Assembly: GCA_036172665.1 (NCBI GenBank)
Contig: CM069873.1
Coordinates: 33,904,001 to 33,968,000, forward strand
Source of the DNA: Prosopocoilus inquinatus
Taxonomy: Eukaryota > Arthropoda > Insecta > Coleoptera > Lucanidae
Reading direction: 5' to 3'
Length of the DNA: 64,000 bases
The translations under genes and the position numbers were made by a program. Below are positions 39,720 to 52,620 of the stretch, piece after piece. Numbering within the stretch: the stretch's first letter is position 1; the number at the start of each line of letters is the position of its first letter. Under the pieces are notes generated by a model. That model had not been told where the DNA came from. It was given only the letters and a program-made list of their open reading frames with translations, and made no database searches.

Positions 39720-40830
39720 CCTGTGATGTATCTAATCGATCCTTACTCATCTATCATTATATTTGACGTTTGGATGGACTACAGTAACTCTGATGTGAGA
39801 TACAAAGTTTACGGACGCAGCAGAAGTTGGAAATAGTTTTAATCGAAACAACACGCATTAGCGTTGTTCCTGTGATGTATCTAATCGATCCTTACTCATC
39901 TATCATGTTATTTGGCGTTTCGATGGACTCCAGTAACTCTGAAGTGAGATACAAAGTTTTCGGACGCAGCAGAAGCTGGAAATAGTTTTGAACGAAACAA
40001 CACGTATTAGCGTTGTTCCTGTGATGTATCTAATCGATCCTTACTCATCTATCATGTTATTTGACGTTTCGATGCACTCTAGTAACTCTGATGTGAGATA
40101 CGAAGTTTTTGGACGCAGCAGGAGCTGGAAATAGTTTTAAACGAAACAACACGTATTAGCGTTGTTCCTGTGATGTATCTAATCGATCCTTATTTATTTA
40201 TCATGTTATTTGACGTATCGATGGACTCTAGTAACTCTGATGTGAGATACGAAGTTTTTGGGCGCAGCAGGAGCTACAAATAGTTTTAAACGAAGCAACA
40301 CGTATTAGCGTTGTTCCTGTGATGTATCTAATAGATCCTTACTTAGCTACTATGTTATTTGACGTTTCGATGGACTCCAGTAACTCTAATGTGAGATACG
40401 AAATTTTCGGACGCAGCAGAAGCTGGAAATAGTTTTAAACGAAACAACACGCATTAGCGTTGTTCCTGTGATGTATCTAATCGATCCTTACTCATCTATC
40501 ATGTTATTTGACGTTTCGATGGACTCCAGTAACTCTAATGTGAGATACGAAATTTTCGGGCGCAGCAGAAGCTGGAAATAGTTTTAAACGAAACAACACG
40601 CATTAGCGTTGTTCCTCTGATGTATCTAATCGATCCTTACACATCTATTATGTTATTTGGCGTTTCGATGGACTCCAGAAACTTTGATGTGAGATACGAA
40701 GTTCTCGGACGCAGCTGAAGCTGGAAATAGTTTTAAATGAAACAACACGTACTAGCGTTGTTCCTGTGATATATCTAATCGATCCTTACTCTTCTATCAT
40801 GTTATTTGACGTTTGGATGGACTCCAGTAA
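39720..40830 (+). repeat. Mosaic between the seven-monomer copies
   Basis: A TATATTTG/TTTACGG monomer and a GAAGTGAG monomer come first. Monomers at about 40.0-40.62 kb then match 25.12-25.72 kb at an offset of 14895 (GATGCACTC at 40071 and 25176). After them come GGCGTTTCG/GAAACTTTG monomers like 36.77 kb at an offset of about 3872. Private changes include GAGCTACAAATAG near 40270 and CCTCTGATG near 40615. Confidence 0.75.
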
Positions 40831-40833
40831 CTC

Positions 40834-41904
40834 TGATGTAAGATACGAAGTTTTTGGGCGCAGCAGGAGCTGGAAATAGTTTTAAACGAAGCAACACGTA
40901 TTAGCATTGTTCCTGTGATGTATCTAATAGATCCTTATTTATCTATCATGTTATTTGACGTTTCGATGGACTCTAGTAACTCTGATGTGAGATACGAAGT
41001 TTTTGGACGCAGCAGAAGCTGGAAATAGTTTTAAATGAAACAACACGCATTAGCGTTGTTCCTGTGATGTATATAATGGATCCTTACCATCTATCATGTT
41101 ATTTGACGTTTCGATGGACTCTAGTAACTCTGATGTGAGATACGAAGTTTTTGGACGCAGCAGGAGCTGGAAATAGTTTTAAACGAAACAACACGTATTA
41201 GCGTTGTTCCTGTGATGTATCTAATCGATCCTTACTCATCTATCATGTTATTTGACGTTTGGATGGACTCCAGTAACTCTGATGTGAGATACAATGTTCT
41301 CGGACGCAGCAGTTGCTGGAAATAGTTTTGAACGAAACAACACGTATTAGCGTTGTTCCTGTGATGTATCTAATCGATCCTTACTCATCTATCATGTTAT
41401 TTGACGTTTGGATGGACTCCAGCAACTCTGATGTGAGATACAATGTTTTCGGACGCAGCAGAAGCTGGAAATAGTTTTAAACGAAACAACACGCATCACC
41501 GTTGTTCCTGTGATGTATCTAATCGATCCTTACTCATCTATCATGTTATTTGGCGTCTGGATGGACTCCAGTAACTCTGATGTGAGATACAAAGTTTTCG
41601 GACGCAGCAGAAGCTGGAAATAGTTTTAATCGAAACAACACGCATTAGCGTTGTTCCTGTGATGTATCTAATCGATCCTTACTCATCTATCATGTTATTT
41701 GACGTTTGGATGGACTCCAGTAGCTCTGATGTGAGATACAATGTTCTCGGACGCAGCAGATGCTGGAAATAGTTTTGAACGAAACAACACGTATTAGCGT
41801 TGTTCCTGTGATGTATCTAATCGATCCTTACTCATCTATCATGTTATTTGACGTTTGGATGGACTCCAGTAACTCTGATGTGAGATACAAAGTTTTCGGA
41901 CGCA
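40834..41904 (+). repeat. Seven-monomer block, second copy
   Basis: This is the partner of 38600-39670 at an offset of 2234. It contains its own TTACCATC-deleted monomer and the private changes GTATATAATGG and CAGTTGCTGG. It ends at 41905, where CAGCAGGAGCTGG replaces CAGCAGAAGCTGG and the next large duplication begins. Confidence 0.85.
41055..41202 (+). repeat. 148-bp monomer, single T deletion
   Basis: CCTTACCATC near 41085 is the fifth and last occurrence of this lesion in the window. Confidence 0.95.
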
Positions 41905-44900
41905 GCAGGAGCTGGAAATAGTTTTAAACGAAACAACACGTATTAGCGTTGTTCCTGTGATGTATCTAATCGATCCTTACTTACCTATCATGTTATTTGA
42001 CGTTTCGATGGACTCCAGTAACTCCGATGTGAGATACAAAGTTTTCGGACGCAGCAGAAGCTGGAAATAGTTTTGAACGAAACAACACGTATTACCGTTG
42101 TTCCTGTGATGTATCTAATCGATCCTTACTTAGCTACTATGTTATTTGAGGTTTCGATGGACTCCAATAACTCTGATGTGAGATACAAAGTTTTCGGACG
42201 CAGCAGAATCTGGAAATAGTTTTAAATGAAACAACACGCATTAGCGTTGTTCCTGTGATGTATCTAATCGATCCTTACTCATCTATAATGTTATTTGACG
42301 TATCGATGGACTCTAGTAACTCTGATGTGAGATACGAAGTTTTTGGACGCAGCAGGAGCTGGAAATAGTTTTAAACGAAACAACACGTATTAGCGTTGTT
42401 CCTGTGATGTATCTAATCGATCCTTACTTACCTATCATGTTATCTGACGTTTCGATGGACTCCAGTAACTCTAATGTGAGATACGAAATTTTCGGGCGCA
42501 GCAGAAGCTGGAAATAGTTTTGAACGAAACAACACGTATTAGCGTTGTTCCTGTGATGTATCTAATCGATCCTTACTTATCTACTATGTTATTTGAAGTT
42601 TCGATGGACTCCAGTAACTCTGATGTGAGATACAAAGTTCTCGGACGCAGCAGAAGCTGGAAATAGTTTTGAAGGAAACAACACGTATTAACGTTGTTCC
42701 TGTGATGTATCTAATCGATCCTTACTTATCTATCATGTTATTTGACGTTTGGATGGACTCCAGTAACTCTGATGTGAGATACAAAGTTTTCGGACGCAGC
42801 AGAAGCTGGAAATAGTTTTGAACGAAACAACACGTATTACCGTTGTTCCTGTGATGTATCTAATCGATCCTTACTTAGCTACTATGTTATTTGAGGTTTC
42901 GATGGACTCCAATAACTCTGATGTGAGATACAAAGTTTTCGGACGCAGCAGAAGCTGGAAATAGTTTTAAACGAAACAACACGCATTAGCGTTGTTCCTG
43001 TGATGTATCTAATCGATCCTTATTCATCTATCATGTAATTTGGCGTTTCGATGGACTCCAGTAACTCTGATGTGAGATACAAAGTTTTCGGACGCAGCAG
43101 AAGCTGGAAATAGTTTTAAACGAAACAACACGCATTACCGTTGTTCCTGTGATGTATCTAATCGATCCTTACTCATCTATCATGTTATTTGGCGTTTCGA
43201 TGGACTCCAGTAACTCTGATGTGAGATACAAAGTTCTCGGACGCAGCAGGAGCTGGAAATAGTTTTAAACGAAACAACACGTATTAGCGTTGTTCCTGTG
43301 ATGTATCTAATCGATCCTTGTTTATCTATCATGTTATTTGACGTTTCGATGGACTCTAGTAATTCTGATGTGACATACGAAGTTTTTGGGCGCAGCAGGA
43401 GCTGGAAATAGTTTTAAAAGAAGCAACACGTATTAGCGTTGGTCCTGTGATGTATCTAATCGATCCTTACTTAGCTACTATGTTATTTGACGTTTCGATG
43501 GACTCCAGTAACTCTAATGTGAGATACGAAATTTTCGGACGCAGCAGAAGCTGGAAATAGTTTTAAACGAAACAACACGTATTAGCGTTGTCCCTGTGAT
43601 GTATCTAATCGATCCTTACTCATCTATCATGTTATTTGACGTTTGGATGGACTCTAGTAAATCTGATGTGAGATACGAAATTTTCGATCGTAGCAGAATC
43701 TGGAAATAGTTTTAAATGAAACAACACGCATTAGCGTTGTTCCTGTGATGTATCTAATCGATCCTTACTCATCTATCATGTTATTTGGCGTCTCGATGGA
43801 CTCCAGTAACTCTGATGTGAGATACAAAGTTCTCGGACGCAGCAGAAGCTGGAAATAGTTTTGAACGAAACAACACCTATTAGCGTTGTTCCTGTGATGT
43901 ATCTAATCGATCCTTACTCATCTATCATGTTATTTGACGTTTGGATGGACTCCAGTAACTCTGATGTGAGATACAAAGTTTTCGGACGCAGTAGAAGCTG
44001 GAAATAGTTTTAAACGAAACAACACGCATTACCGTTGTTCCTGTGATGTATCTAATCGATCCTTACTCATCTATCATGTTATTTGGCGTCTCGATGGACT
44101 CCAGTAACTCTGATGTGAGATACAAAGGTTTCGGACGCAGCAGAAGCTGGAAATAGTTTTAAACGAAACAACACGCATTAGCGTTGTTCCTGTGATGTAT
44201 CTAATCGATCCTTACTCATCTATCATGTTATTTGACGTTTCGATGGACTCCAGTAAGTCTAATGTGAGATACGAAATTTTCGGGCGCAGCAGAAGCTGGA
44301 AATAGTTTTAAACGAAACAACACGCATTAGCGTTGTTCCTGTGATGTATCTAATCGATCCTTACTCATCTATCATGTTATTTGACGTTTCGATGGACTCC
44401 AGTAACTCTAATGTGAGATACGAAATTTTCGGACGCAGCAGAAGCTGGAAATAGTTTTAAACGAAACACCACGCATTAGCGTTGTTCCTGTGATGTATCT
44501 AATCGATCCTTACTCATCTATCATGTTATTTGACGTTTCGATGGACTCTAGTAACTCTGATGTGATACGAATTTTTTGGACGCAGCAGGAGCTGGAAATA
44601 GTTTTAAACGAAACAACACGTATTAGCGTTGTTCCTGTGATGTATCTAATCGATCCTTACTCATCTATCATGTTATTTGACGTTTGGATGGACTCCAGTA
44701 ACTCTGATGTGAGATACAAAGTTCTCGGACGCAGCAGAAGCTGGAAATAGTTTTGAACGAAACAACACGTATTAGCGTTGTTCCTGTGATGTATCTAATC
44801 GATCCTTACTTATCTATCATGTTATTTGACGTTTGGATGGACTCCAGTAACTCTGATGTGAGATACAAAATTTTCGGACGCAGCAGAAGCTGGAAATAGT

Positions 44901-47900
44901 TTTAAACGAAACAACACACATTAGCGTTGTTCCTGTGATGTATCTAATCGATCCTTACTCATCTATCATGTTATTTGACGTTTCGATGGACTCCAGTAAC
45001 TCTAATGTGAGATACGAAATTTTCGGACGCAGCAGGAGCTGGAAATAGTTTTAAACGAAACAACACGCATTAGCGTTGTTCCTGTGATGTATCTAATCGA
45101 TCCTTACTCATCTATCATGTTATTTGACGTTTGAATGGACTCCAGTAACTCTGATGTGAGATACAAAGTTCTCGGACGCAGCAGAAGCTGGAAATAGTTT
45201 TGAACGAAACAACACGTATTAGCGTTGTTCCTGTGATGTATCTAATCGATCCTTACTTATCTACTATGTTATTTGACGTTTCGATGGACTCCAGTAACTC
45301 TGATGTGAGAGACGAAATTTTCGAACGCAGCAGAATCTGGAAATAGTTTTAAATGAAACAACACGCATTAGCGTTGTTCCTGTGATGTATCTAATCGATC
45401 CTTACTCATCTATAATGCTATTTGACGTTTCGATGGACTCTAGTAACTCTGATGTGAGATACGAAGTTTTTGGACGCAGCAGGAGCTGGAAATAGTTTTA
45501 AACGAAACAACACGTATTAGCGTTGTTCCTGTGATGTATCTAATCGATCCTTACTCATCTATCATGTTATTTGACGTTTGGATGGACTATAGTAACTCTG
45601 ATGTGAGATACAAAGTTCTCGGACGCAGCAGAAGCTGGAAATAGTTTTAAACGAAACAAAACGCATTAGCGTTGTTCCTGTGATGTATCTAATCGATCCT
45701 TACTCAACTATCATGTTATTTGACGTTTGGATGGACTCCAGTAACTCTGATGTGAGATACAAAGTTCTCGGACGCAGCAGAAGCTGGAAATAGTTTTGAA
45801 GGAAACAACACGTATTAACGTTGTTCCTGTGATGTATCTAATCGATCCTTACTTATCTATCATGTTATTTGACGTTTGGATGTACTCCAGTAACTCTGAT
45901 GTGAGATACAAAGTTTTCGGACGCAGCAGAAGCTGGAGATAGTTTTAAACGAAACAACACGCATTAGCGTTGTTCCTGTGATGTATCTAATCGATCCTTA
46001 TTCATCTATCATGTTATTTGGCGTTTCGATGGACTCCAGTAACTCTGATGTGAGATACAAAGTTTTCGGACGCAGCAGAAGCTGGAAATAGTTTTGAACG
46101 AAACAACACGTATTACCGTTGTTCCTGTGATGTATCTAATCGATCCTTACTTAGCTACTATGTTATTTGAGTTTTCGATGGACTCCAATAACTCTGATGT
46201 GAGATACAAAGTTTTCGGACGCAGCAGAAGCTGGAAATAGTTTTAAACGAAACAACACGCATTACCGTTGTTCCTGTGATGTATCTAATCGATCCTTACT
46301 CATCTATCATGTTATTTGGCGTTTCGATGGACTCCAGTAACTCTGATGTGAGATACAAAGTTCTCGGACGCAGCAGGAGCTGGAAATAGTTTTAAACGAA
46401 ACAACACGTATTAGCGTTGTTCCTGTGATGTATCTAATCGATCCTTGTTTATCTATCATGTTATTTGACGTTTCGATGGACTCTAGTAATTCTGATGTGA
46501 CATACGAAGTTTTTGGGCGCAGCAGGAGCTGGAAATAGTTTTAAAAGAAGCAACACGTATTAGCGTTGGTCCTGTGATGTATCTAATCGATCCTTACTTA
46601 GCTACTATGTTATTTGACGTTTCGATGGACTCCAGTAACTCTAATGTGAGATACGAAATTTTCGGACGCAGCAGAAGCTGGAAATAGTTTTAAACGAAAC
46701 AACACGTATTAGCGTTGTTCCTGTGATGTATCTAATCGATCCTTACTCATCTATCATGTTATTTGAAGTTTGGATGGACTCCAGTAACTCTGATGTGAGA
46801 TACAAAGTTCTCGGACGCAGCAGAAGCTGGAAATAGTTTTGAAGGAAACAACACGTATTAACGTTGTTCCTGTGATGTATCTAATCGATCCTTATTTATT
46901 TATCATGTTATTTGACGTATCGATGGACTCTAGTAACTCTGATGTGAGATACGAAGTTTTTGGGCGCAGTAGGACCTGGAAATAGTTTTAAACGAAGCAA
47001 CACGTATTAGCGTTGTTCCTGTGATGTATCTAATAGATCCTTACTTAGCTACTATGTTATTTGACGTTTCGATGGACTCCAGTAACTCTAATGTGAGATA
47101 CGAAATTCTCGGACGCAGCAGAAGCTGGAAATAGTTTTAAACGAAACAACACGCATTAGCGTTGTTCCTGTGATGTATCTAATCGATCCTTACTCATCTA
47201 TCATGTTATTTGACGTTTCGATGGACTCCAGTAACTCTAATGTGAGATACTAAATTTTCGGACGCAGCAGAAGCTGGAAATAGTTTTAAACGAAGCAACA
47301 CGCATTAGCGTTGTTTCTGTGATGTATCTAATCGATCCTTACTCATCTATCATGTTATTTGACGTTTCGATGGACTCTAGTAACTCTGATGTGAGATACG
47401 AAGTTTTTGGACGCAGCAGGAGCTGGAAATAGTTTTAAACGAAACAACACGTATTAGCGTTGTTCCTGTGATGTATCTAATCGATCCTTACTCATCTATC
47501 ATGTTATTTGACGTTTGGATGGAATCCAGTAACTCTGATGTGAGATACAAAGTTCTCGGACGCAGCAGAAGCTGGAAATAGTTTTGAACGAAACAACACG
47601 TATTAGCGTTGTTCCTGTGATGTATCTAATCGATCCTTACTTATCTATCATGTTATTTGACGTTTGGATGGACTCCAGTAACTCTGATGTGAGATACAAA
47701 ATTTTCGGACGCAGCAGAACCTGGAAAATGTTTTAAACGAAACAACACACATTAGCGTTGTTCCTGTGATGTATCTAATCGATCCTTACTCATCTATCAT
47801 GTTATTTGACGTTTCGATGGACTCCAGTAACTCTAATGTGAGATACGAAATTTTCGGACGCAGCAGGAGCTGGAAATAGTTTTAAACGAAACAACACGCA

Positions 47901-49010
47901 TTAGCGTTGTTCCTGTGATGTATCTAATCGATCCTTACTCATCTATCATGTTATTTGACGTTTGAATGGACTCCAGTAACTCTGATGTGAGATACAAAGT
48001 TCTCGGACGCAGCAGAAGCTGGAAATAGTTTTGAACGAAACAACACGTATTAGCGTTGTTCCTGTGATGTATCTAATCGATCCTTACTTAGCTACTATGT
48101 TATTTGACGTTTCGATGGACTCAAATAACTCTGATGTGAGATACAAAGCTTTCGGACGCAGCAGAAGCTGGAAATAGTTTTAAACGAAACAACACGCATT
48201 AGCGTTGTTCCTGTGATGTATCTAATCGATCCTTACTCATCTATCATTATATTTGACGTTTGGATGGACTACAGTAACTCTGATGTGAGATACAAAGTTT
48301 ACGGAAGCAGCAGAAGCTGGAAATAGTTTTAAACGAAACAACACGCATTAGCGTTGTTCCTGTGATGTATCTAATCGATCCTTACTCATCTATCATGTTT
48401 TTTGACGTTTGAATGGACTCCAGTAACTCTGATGTGAGATACAAAGTTCTCGGACGCAGCAGAAGCTGGAAATAGTTTTAAACGAAACAACACGCATTAG
48501 CGTTGTTCCTGTGATGTATCTAATCGATCCTTACTCATCTATCATGTTATTTGACGTTTGGATGGACTCCAGTAACTCTGATGTGAGGTACAAATTTTTC
48601 GGACGCAGCAGAAGCTGGAGATAGTTTTAAACGAAACAACACGCATTGGCGTTGTTCCTGTGATGTATCTAATCGATCCTTATTCATCTATCATGTTATT
48701 TGGCGTTTCGATGGACTCCAGTAACTCTGATGTGAGATACAAAGTTTTCGGACGCAGCAGAAGCTGGAAATAGTTTTGAACGAAACAACACGTATTACCG
48801 TTGTTCCTGTGTTGTATCTAATCGATCCTTACTTAGCTACTATGTTATTTGAGTTTTCGATGGACTCCAATAACTCTGATGTGAGATACAAAGTTTTCGG
48901 ACGCAGCAGAAGCTGGAAATAGTTTTAAACGAAACAACACGCATTACCGTTGTTCCTGTGATGTATCTAATCGATCCTTACTCATCTATCATGTTATTTG
49001 TCGTTTGAAT
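41905..49010 (+). repeat. Large 10.1-kb-offset duplication, first arm (about 7.1 kb)
   Basis: It aligns with 52022-59127 at a constant offset of 10117 bases. That equals 68 monomers minus 15, and the 15 is fully explained by the -2, +9 and -22 indels lying between. Anchors are TTACCTATC (41981 and 52098), TTTTCGATCG (43681 and 53798), TAAATTTTCGG (47251 and 57368) and TGAGGTACAAATTTTTC (48584 and 58701). I count only about six substitutions in the whole arm, e.g. ACTCCGATG near 42013, GTAAATCTG near 43658, GATGTACTCC near 45881 and GTGTTGTATC near 48810. Confidence 0.92.
44481..44627 (+). repeat. 147-bp monomer, GA deletion
   Basis: GATGTGAGATACG is shortened to GATGTGATACG near 44565, probably by loss of one GA unit. 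The lesion differs from the CT deletion elsewhere. Its only other copy is at 54598-54744. By making the monomer a multiple of three it joins the short open stretches of two monomers into an accidental 86-codon frame at 44490-44750. Confidence 0.95.
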
Positions 49011-50289
49011 GGACTCCAGTAACTCTGATGTGAGATACAAAGTTCTCGGACGCAGCAGAAGCTGGAAATAGTTTTAAACGAAACAACACGCATTAGCGTT
49101 GTTCCTGTGATGTATCTAATCGATCCTTACTCATCTATCATGTTATTTGGCGTTTCGATGGACTCCAGAAACTTTGATGTGAGATACGAAGTTCTCGGAC
49201 GCAGCTGAAGCTGGAAATAGTTTTAAATGAAACAACACGTACTAGCGTTGTTCCTGTGATATATCTAATCGATCCTTACTCATCTATCATGTTATTTGAC
49301 GTTTGGATGGACTCCAGTAACTCTGATGTGAGGTACAAAGTTTTCGGACGCAGCAGAAGCTGGAAATAGTTTTAAATGAAACAACACGCATTAGCGTTGT
49401 TCCTGTGATGTATCTAATGGATCCTTACTCATCTATCATGTTATTTGACGTTTCGATGGACTCTAGTAACTCTGATGTGAGATACGAAGTTTTTGGAAGC
49501 AGCAGGAGCTGGAAATAGTTTTAAACGAAACAACACGCATTAGCGTTGTTCCTGTGATGTATCTAATCGATCCTTACTCATCTATCATGTTATTTGACGT
49601 TTCGATGGACTCTAGTAACTCTGATGTGAGATACGAAATTTTCGATCGTAGCAGAATCTGGAAATAGTTTTAAATGAAACAACACGCATTAGCGTTGTTC
49701 CTGTGATGTATCTAATCGATCCTTACTCATCTATCATGTTATTTGACGTTTGGATGGACTCCAGTAACTCTGATGTGAGATACAAAGTTCTCGGACGCAG
49801 CAGAAGCTGGAAATAGTTTTGAACGAAACAACACCTATTAGCGTTGTTCCTGTGATGTATCTAATCGATCCTTACTCATCTATCATGTTATTTGACGTTT
49901 GGATGGACTCCAGTAACTCTGATGTGAGATACAAAGTTTTCGGACGCAGTAGAAGCTGGAAATAGTTCTAAACGAAACAACACGCATTACCGTTGTTCCT
50001 GTGATGTATCTAATCGATCCTTACTCATCTATCATGTTATTTGGCGTTTCGATGGACTCCAGTAAGTCTAATGTGAGATACGAAATTTTCGGGAGCAGCA
50101 GAAGCTGGAAATAGTTTTAAACGAAACAACACGCATTAGCGTTGTTCCTGTGATGTATCTAATCGATCCTTACTCATCTATCATGTTATTTGACGTTTCG
50201 ATGGACTCCAGTAACTCTAATGTGAGATACGAAATTTTCGGACGCAGCAGAAGCTGGAAATAGTTTTAAACGAAACACCACGTATTAGC

Positions 50290-50447
50290 GTTGTTCCTGT
50301 GATGTATCTAATCGATCTAATCGATCCTTACTCATCTATCATGTTATTTGACGTTTCGATGGACTCTAGTAACTCTGATGTGAGATACGAATTTTTTGGA
50401 CGCAGCAGGAGCTGGAAATAGTTTTAAACGAAACAACACGTATTAGC
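50290..50447 (+). repeat. 158-bp monomer, 9-bp tandem duplication
   Basis: CTAATCGAT is duplicated in tandem at about 50308-50325, so this monomer is 9 bases longer. It is the only insertion in the window. The partner monomers at 44481, 54598 and 59960 lack it, so it arose after this segment separated from them. It also doubles the ATCGAT palindrome in this monomer. Confidence 0.95.
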
Positions 50448-50745
50448 GTTGTTCCTGTGATGTATCTAATCGATCCTTACTCATCTATCATGTTATTTGA
50501 CGTTTGGATGGACTCCAGTAACTCTGATGTGAGATACAAAGTTCTCGGACGCAGCAGAAGCTGGAAATAGTTTTGAACGAAACAACACGTATTACCGTTG
50601 TTCCTGTGATGTATCTAATCGATCCTTACTTATCTATCATGTTATTTGACGTTTGGATGGACTCCAGTAACTCTGATGTGAGATACAAAATTTTCGGACG
50701 CAGCAGAAGCTGGAAATAGTTTTAAACGAAACAACACGTATTAGC

Positions 50746-50872
50746 GTTGTTCCTGTGATGTATCTAATCGATCCTTACTCATCTATCATGTTATTTGACG
50801 TTTGGATGGACTCCAGTAACTCTGATGTGAGATACAAAGTTCTCGGACGCAGCAGAAACAACACGTATTAGC
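50746..50872 (+). repeat. 127-bp monomer, 22-bp deletion
   Basis: CGCAGCAGAA runs directly into ACAACACG at about 50858, removing 22 bases (monomer positions 113-134, GCTGG through CGAA). The deleted segment is bounded by GAA on both sides, consistent with slippage or end-joining at a 3-base microhomology. It is the only large deletion in 429 monomers and it removes the TTTTAAAC tract. Confidence 0.95.
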
Positions 50873-51320
50873 GTTGTTCCTGTGATGTATCTAATCGATT
50901 CTTACTCATCTATCATGTTATTTGACGTTTGGATGGACTCCATTAACTCTGATGTATGATATAAAGTTCTCGGACGCAGCTGAAGCTGGAAATAGTTTTA
51001 AATGAAACAACACGTACTAGCGTTGTTCCTGTGATATATCTAATCGATCCTTACTCATCTATCATGTTATTTGACGTTTGGATGGACTCCAGTAACTCTG
51101 ATGTGAGATACAAAATTTTCGGACGCAGCCGAAGCTAGAAATAGTTTAAAACGAAACAACACGCATTAGCGTTGTTTCTGTGCTGTATCTAATTGATCCT
51201 TACTTACCTATCATGTTATTTGACGTTTCGATGGACTCCAGTAACTCTGATGTGAGATACAAAGTTTTCGGACGCAGCAGAAGCTGGAAATAGTTTTGAA
51301 CGAAACAACACGTATTAGCG
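50873..51320 (+). repeat. Cluster of diverged monomers
   Basis: Three consecutive monomers carry changes not seen elsewhere. These are ATCGATTCTTAC, CCATTAACTCTGATG followed by TATGATATAAAG, GCAGCCGAAGCTAG, GTTTAAAACG, GTTTCTGTGCTG and CTAATTGATCC. Reading frame plays no part, since the changes are spread along the monomer. Together with the adjacent 22-bp deletion, this suggests material that has escaped recent homogenisation. Confidence 0.85.
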
Positions 51321-51729
51321 TTGTTCCTGTGATGTATCTAATCGATCCTTACTTAGCTACTATGTTATTTGACGTTTCGATGGACTCAAACAACTCTGAT
51401 GTGAGATACTAAGTTTTCGGACGCAGCAGAAGCTGGAAATAGTTTTAAACGAAACAACACGCATTAACGTTGTTCCTGTGATGTATCTAATCGATCCTTA
51501 CTCATCTATCATTATATTTGACGTTTGGATGGACTACAGTAACGCTGATGTGAGATACAAAGTTTACGGACGTAGCAGAAGCTGGAAACAGTTTTAAACG
51601 AAACAACACGCATTACCGTTGTTCCTGTGATGTATCTAATCGATCCTTACTCATCTATCATGTTATTTGTCGTTTGAATGGACTCCAGTATCTCTGATGT
51701 GAGATACGAAATTTTCGGACGCAGCAGAA

Positions 51730-52620
51730 GCTGGAAATAGTTTTGAACGAAACAACACGTATTAGCGTTGTCCCTGTGATGTATCTAATCGATCCTTACT
51801 TAGCTACTATGTTATTTGAGGTTTCGATGGACTCCAATAACTCTGATGTGAGATACAAAGTTTTCGGACGCAGCAGAATCTGGAAATAGTTTTAAATGAA
51901 ACAACACGCATTAGCGTTGTTCCTGTGATGTATCTAATCGATCCTTACTCATCTATAATGTTATTTGACGTATCGATGGACTCTAGTAACTCTGATGTGA
52001 GATACGAAGTTTTTGGACGCAGCAGGAGCTGGAAATAGTTTTAAACGAAACAACACGTATTAGCGTTGTTCCTGTGATGTATCTAATCGATCCTTACTTA
52101 CCTATCATGTTATTTGACGTTTCGATGGACTCCAGTAACTCTGATGTGAGATACAAAGTTTTCGGACGCAGCAGAAGCTGGAAATAGTTTTGAACGAAAC
52201 AACACGTATTACCGTTGTTCCTGTGATGTATCTAATCGATCCTTACTTAGCTACTATGTTATTTGAGGTTTCGATGGACTCCAATAACTCTGATGTGAGA
52301 TACAAAGTTTTCGGACGCAGCAGAATCTGGAAATAGTTTTAAATGAAACAACACGCATTAGCGTTGTTCCTGTGATGTATCTAATCGATCCTTACTCATC
52401 TATAATGTTATTTGACGTATCGATGGACTCTAGTAACTCTGATGTGAGATACGAAGTTTTTGGACGCAGCAGGAGCTGGAAATAGTTTTAAACGAAACAA
52501 CACGTATTAGCGTTGTTCCTGTGATGTATCTAATCGATCCTTACTTACCTATCATGTTATCTGACGTTTCGATGGACTCCAGTAACTCTAATGTGAGATA
52601 CGAAATTTTCGGGCGCAGCA
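51730..52620 (+). repeat. Three-monomer tandem duplication (447 bp)
   Basis: The order TTAGCTAC with GAGGTTTCG and AATCTGG, then CTATAATG with GTATCGATGG, then TTACCTATC is present at about 51.73-52.11 kb and again at 52.18-52.56 kb. Markers are GAGGTTTCG (51818 and 52265) and TATAATG (51954 and 52401). The second set is at the head of the large second arm, matching 42.07-42.5 kb in the first arm, so the first set is the extra one. Confidence 0.85.

Larger units (their letters stand above)
49010..52022 (+). repeat. Disturbed satellite zone between the two large arms
   Basis: It starts with unit A-like monomers (GGCGTTTCG with GAAACTTTG, GATATATC, GAGGTAC, TAATGGATCC at 49.09-49.50 kb). From about 49.60 to 50.85 kb it follows 43.65-45.0 kb, first at an offset of 5958 and then 5809, one monomer being lost between. 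It then breaks down into two length-aberrant monomers and several strongly diverged ones. At about 51.73 kb a TTAGCTAC/GAGGTTTCG set appears that is repeated 447 bases later (3 monomers). Confidence 0.8.

Noticed and set aside
44490..44750. 86-codon open frame beginning with GTG
   Set aside because: It exists only because a 2-base deletion makes one monomer a multiple of three, joining the short open stretches of two adjacent monomers. It is internally repetitive for that reason, has no ribosome-binding or promoter context, and resembles no known protein.
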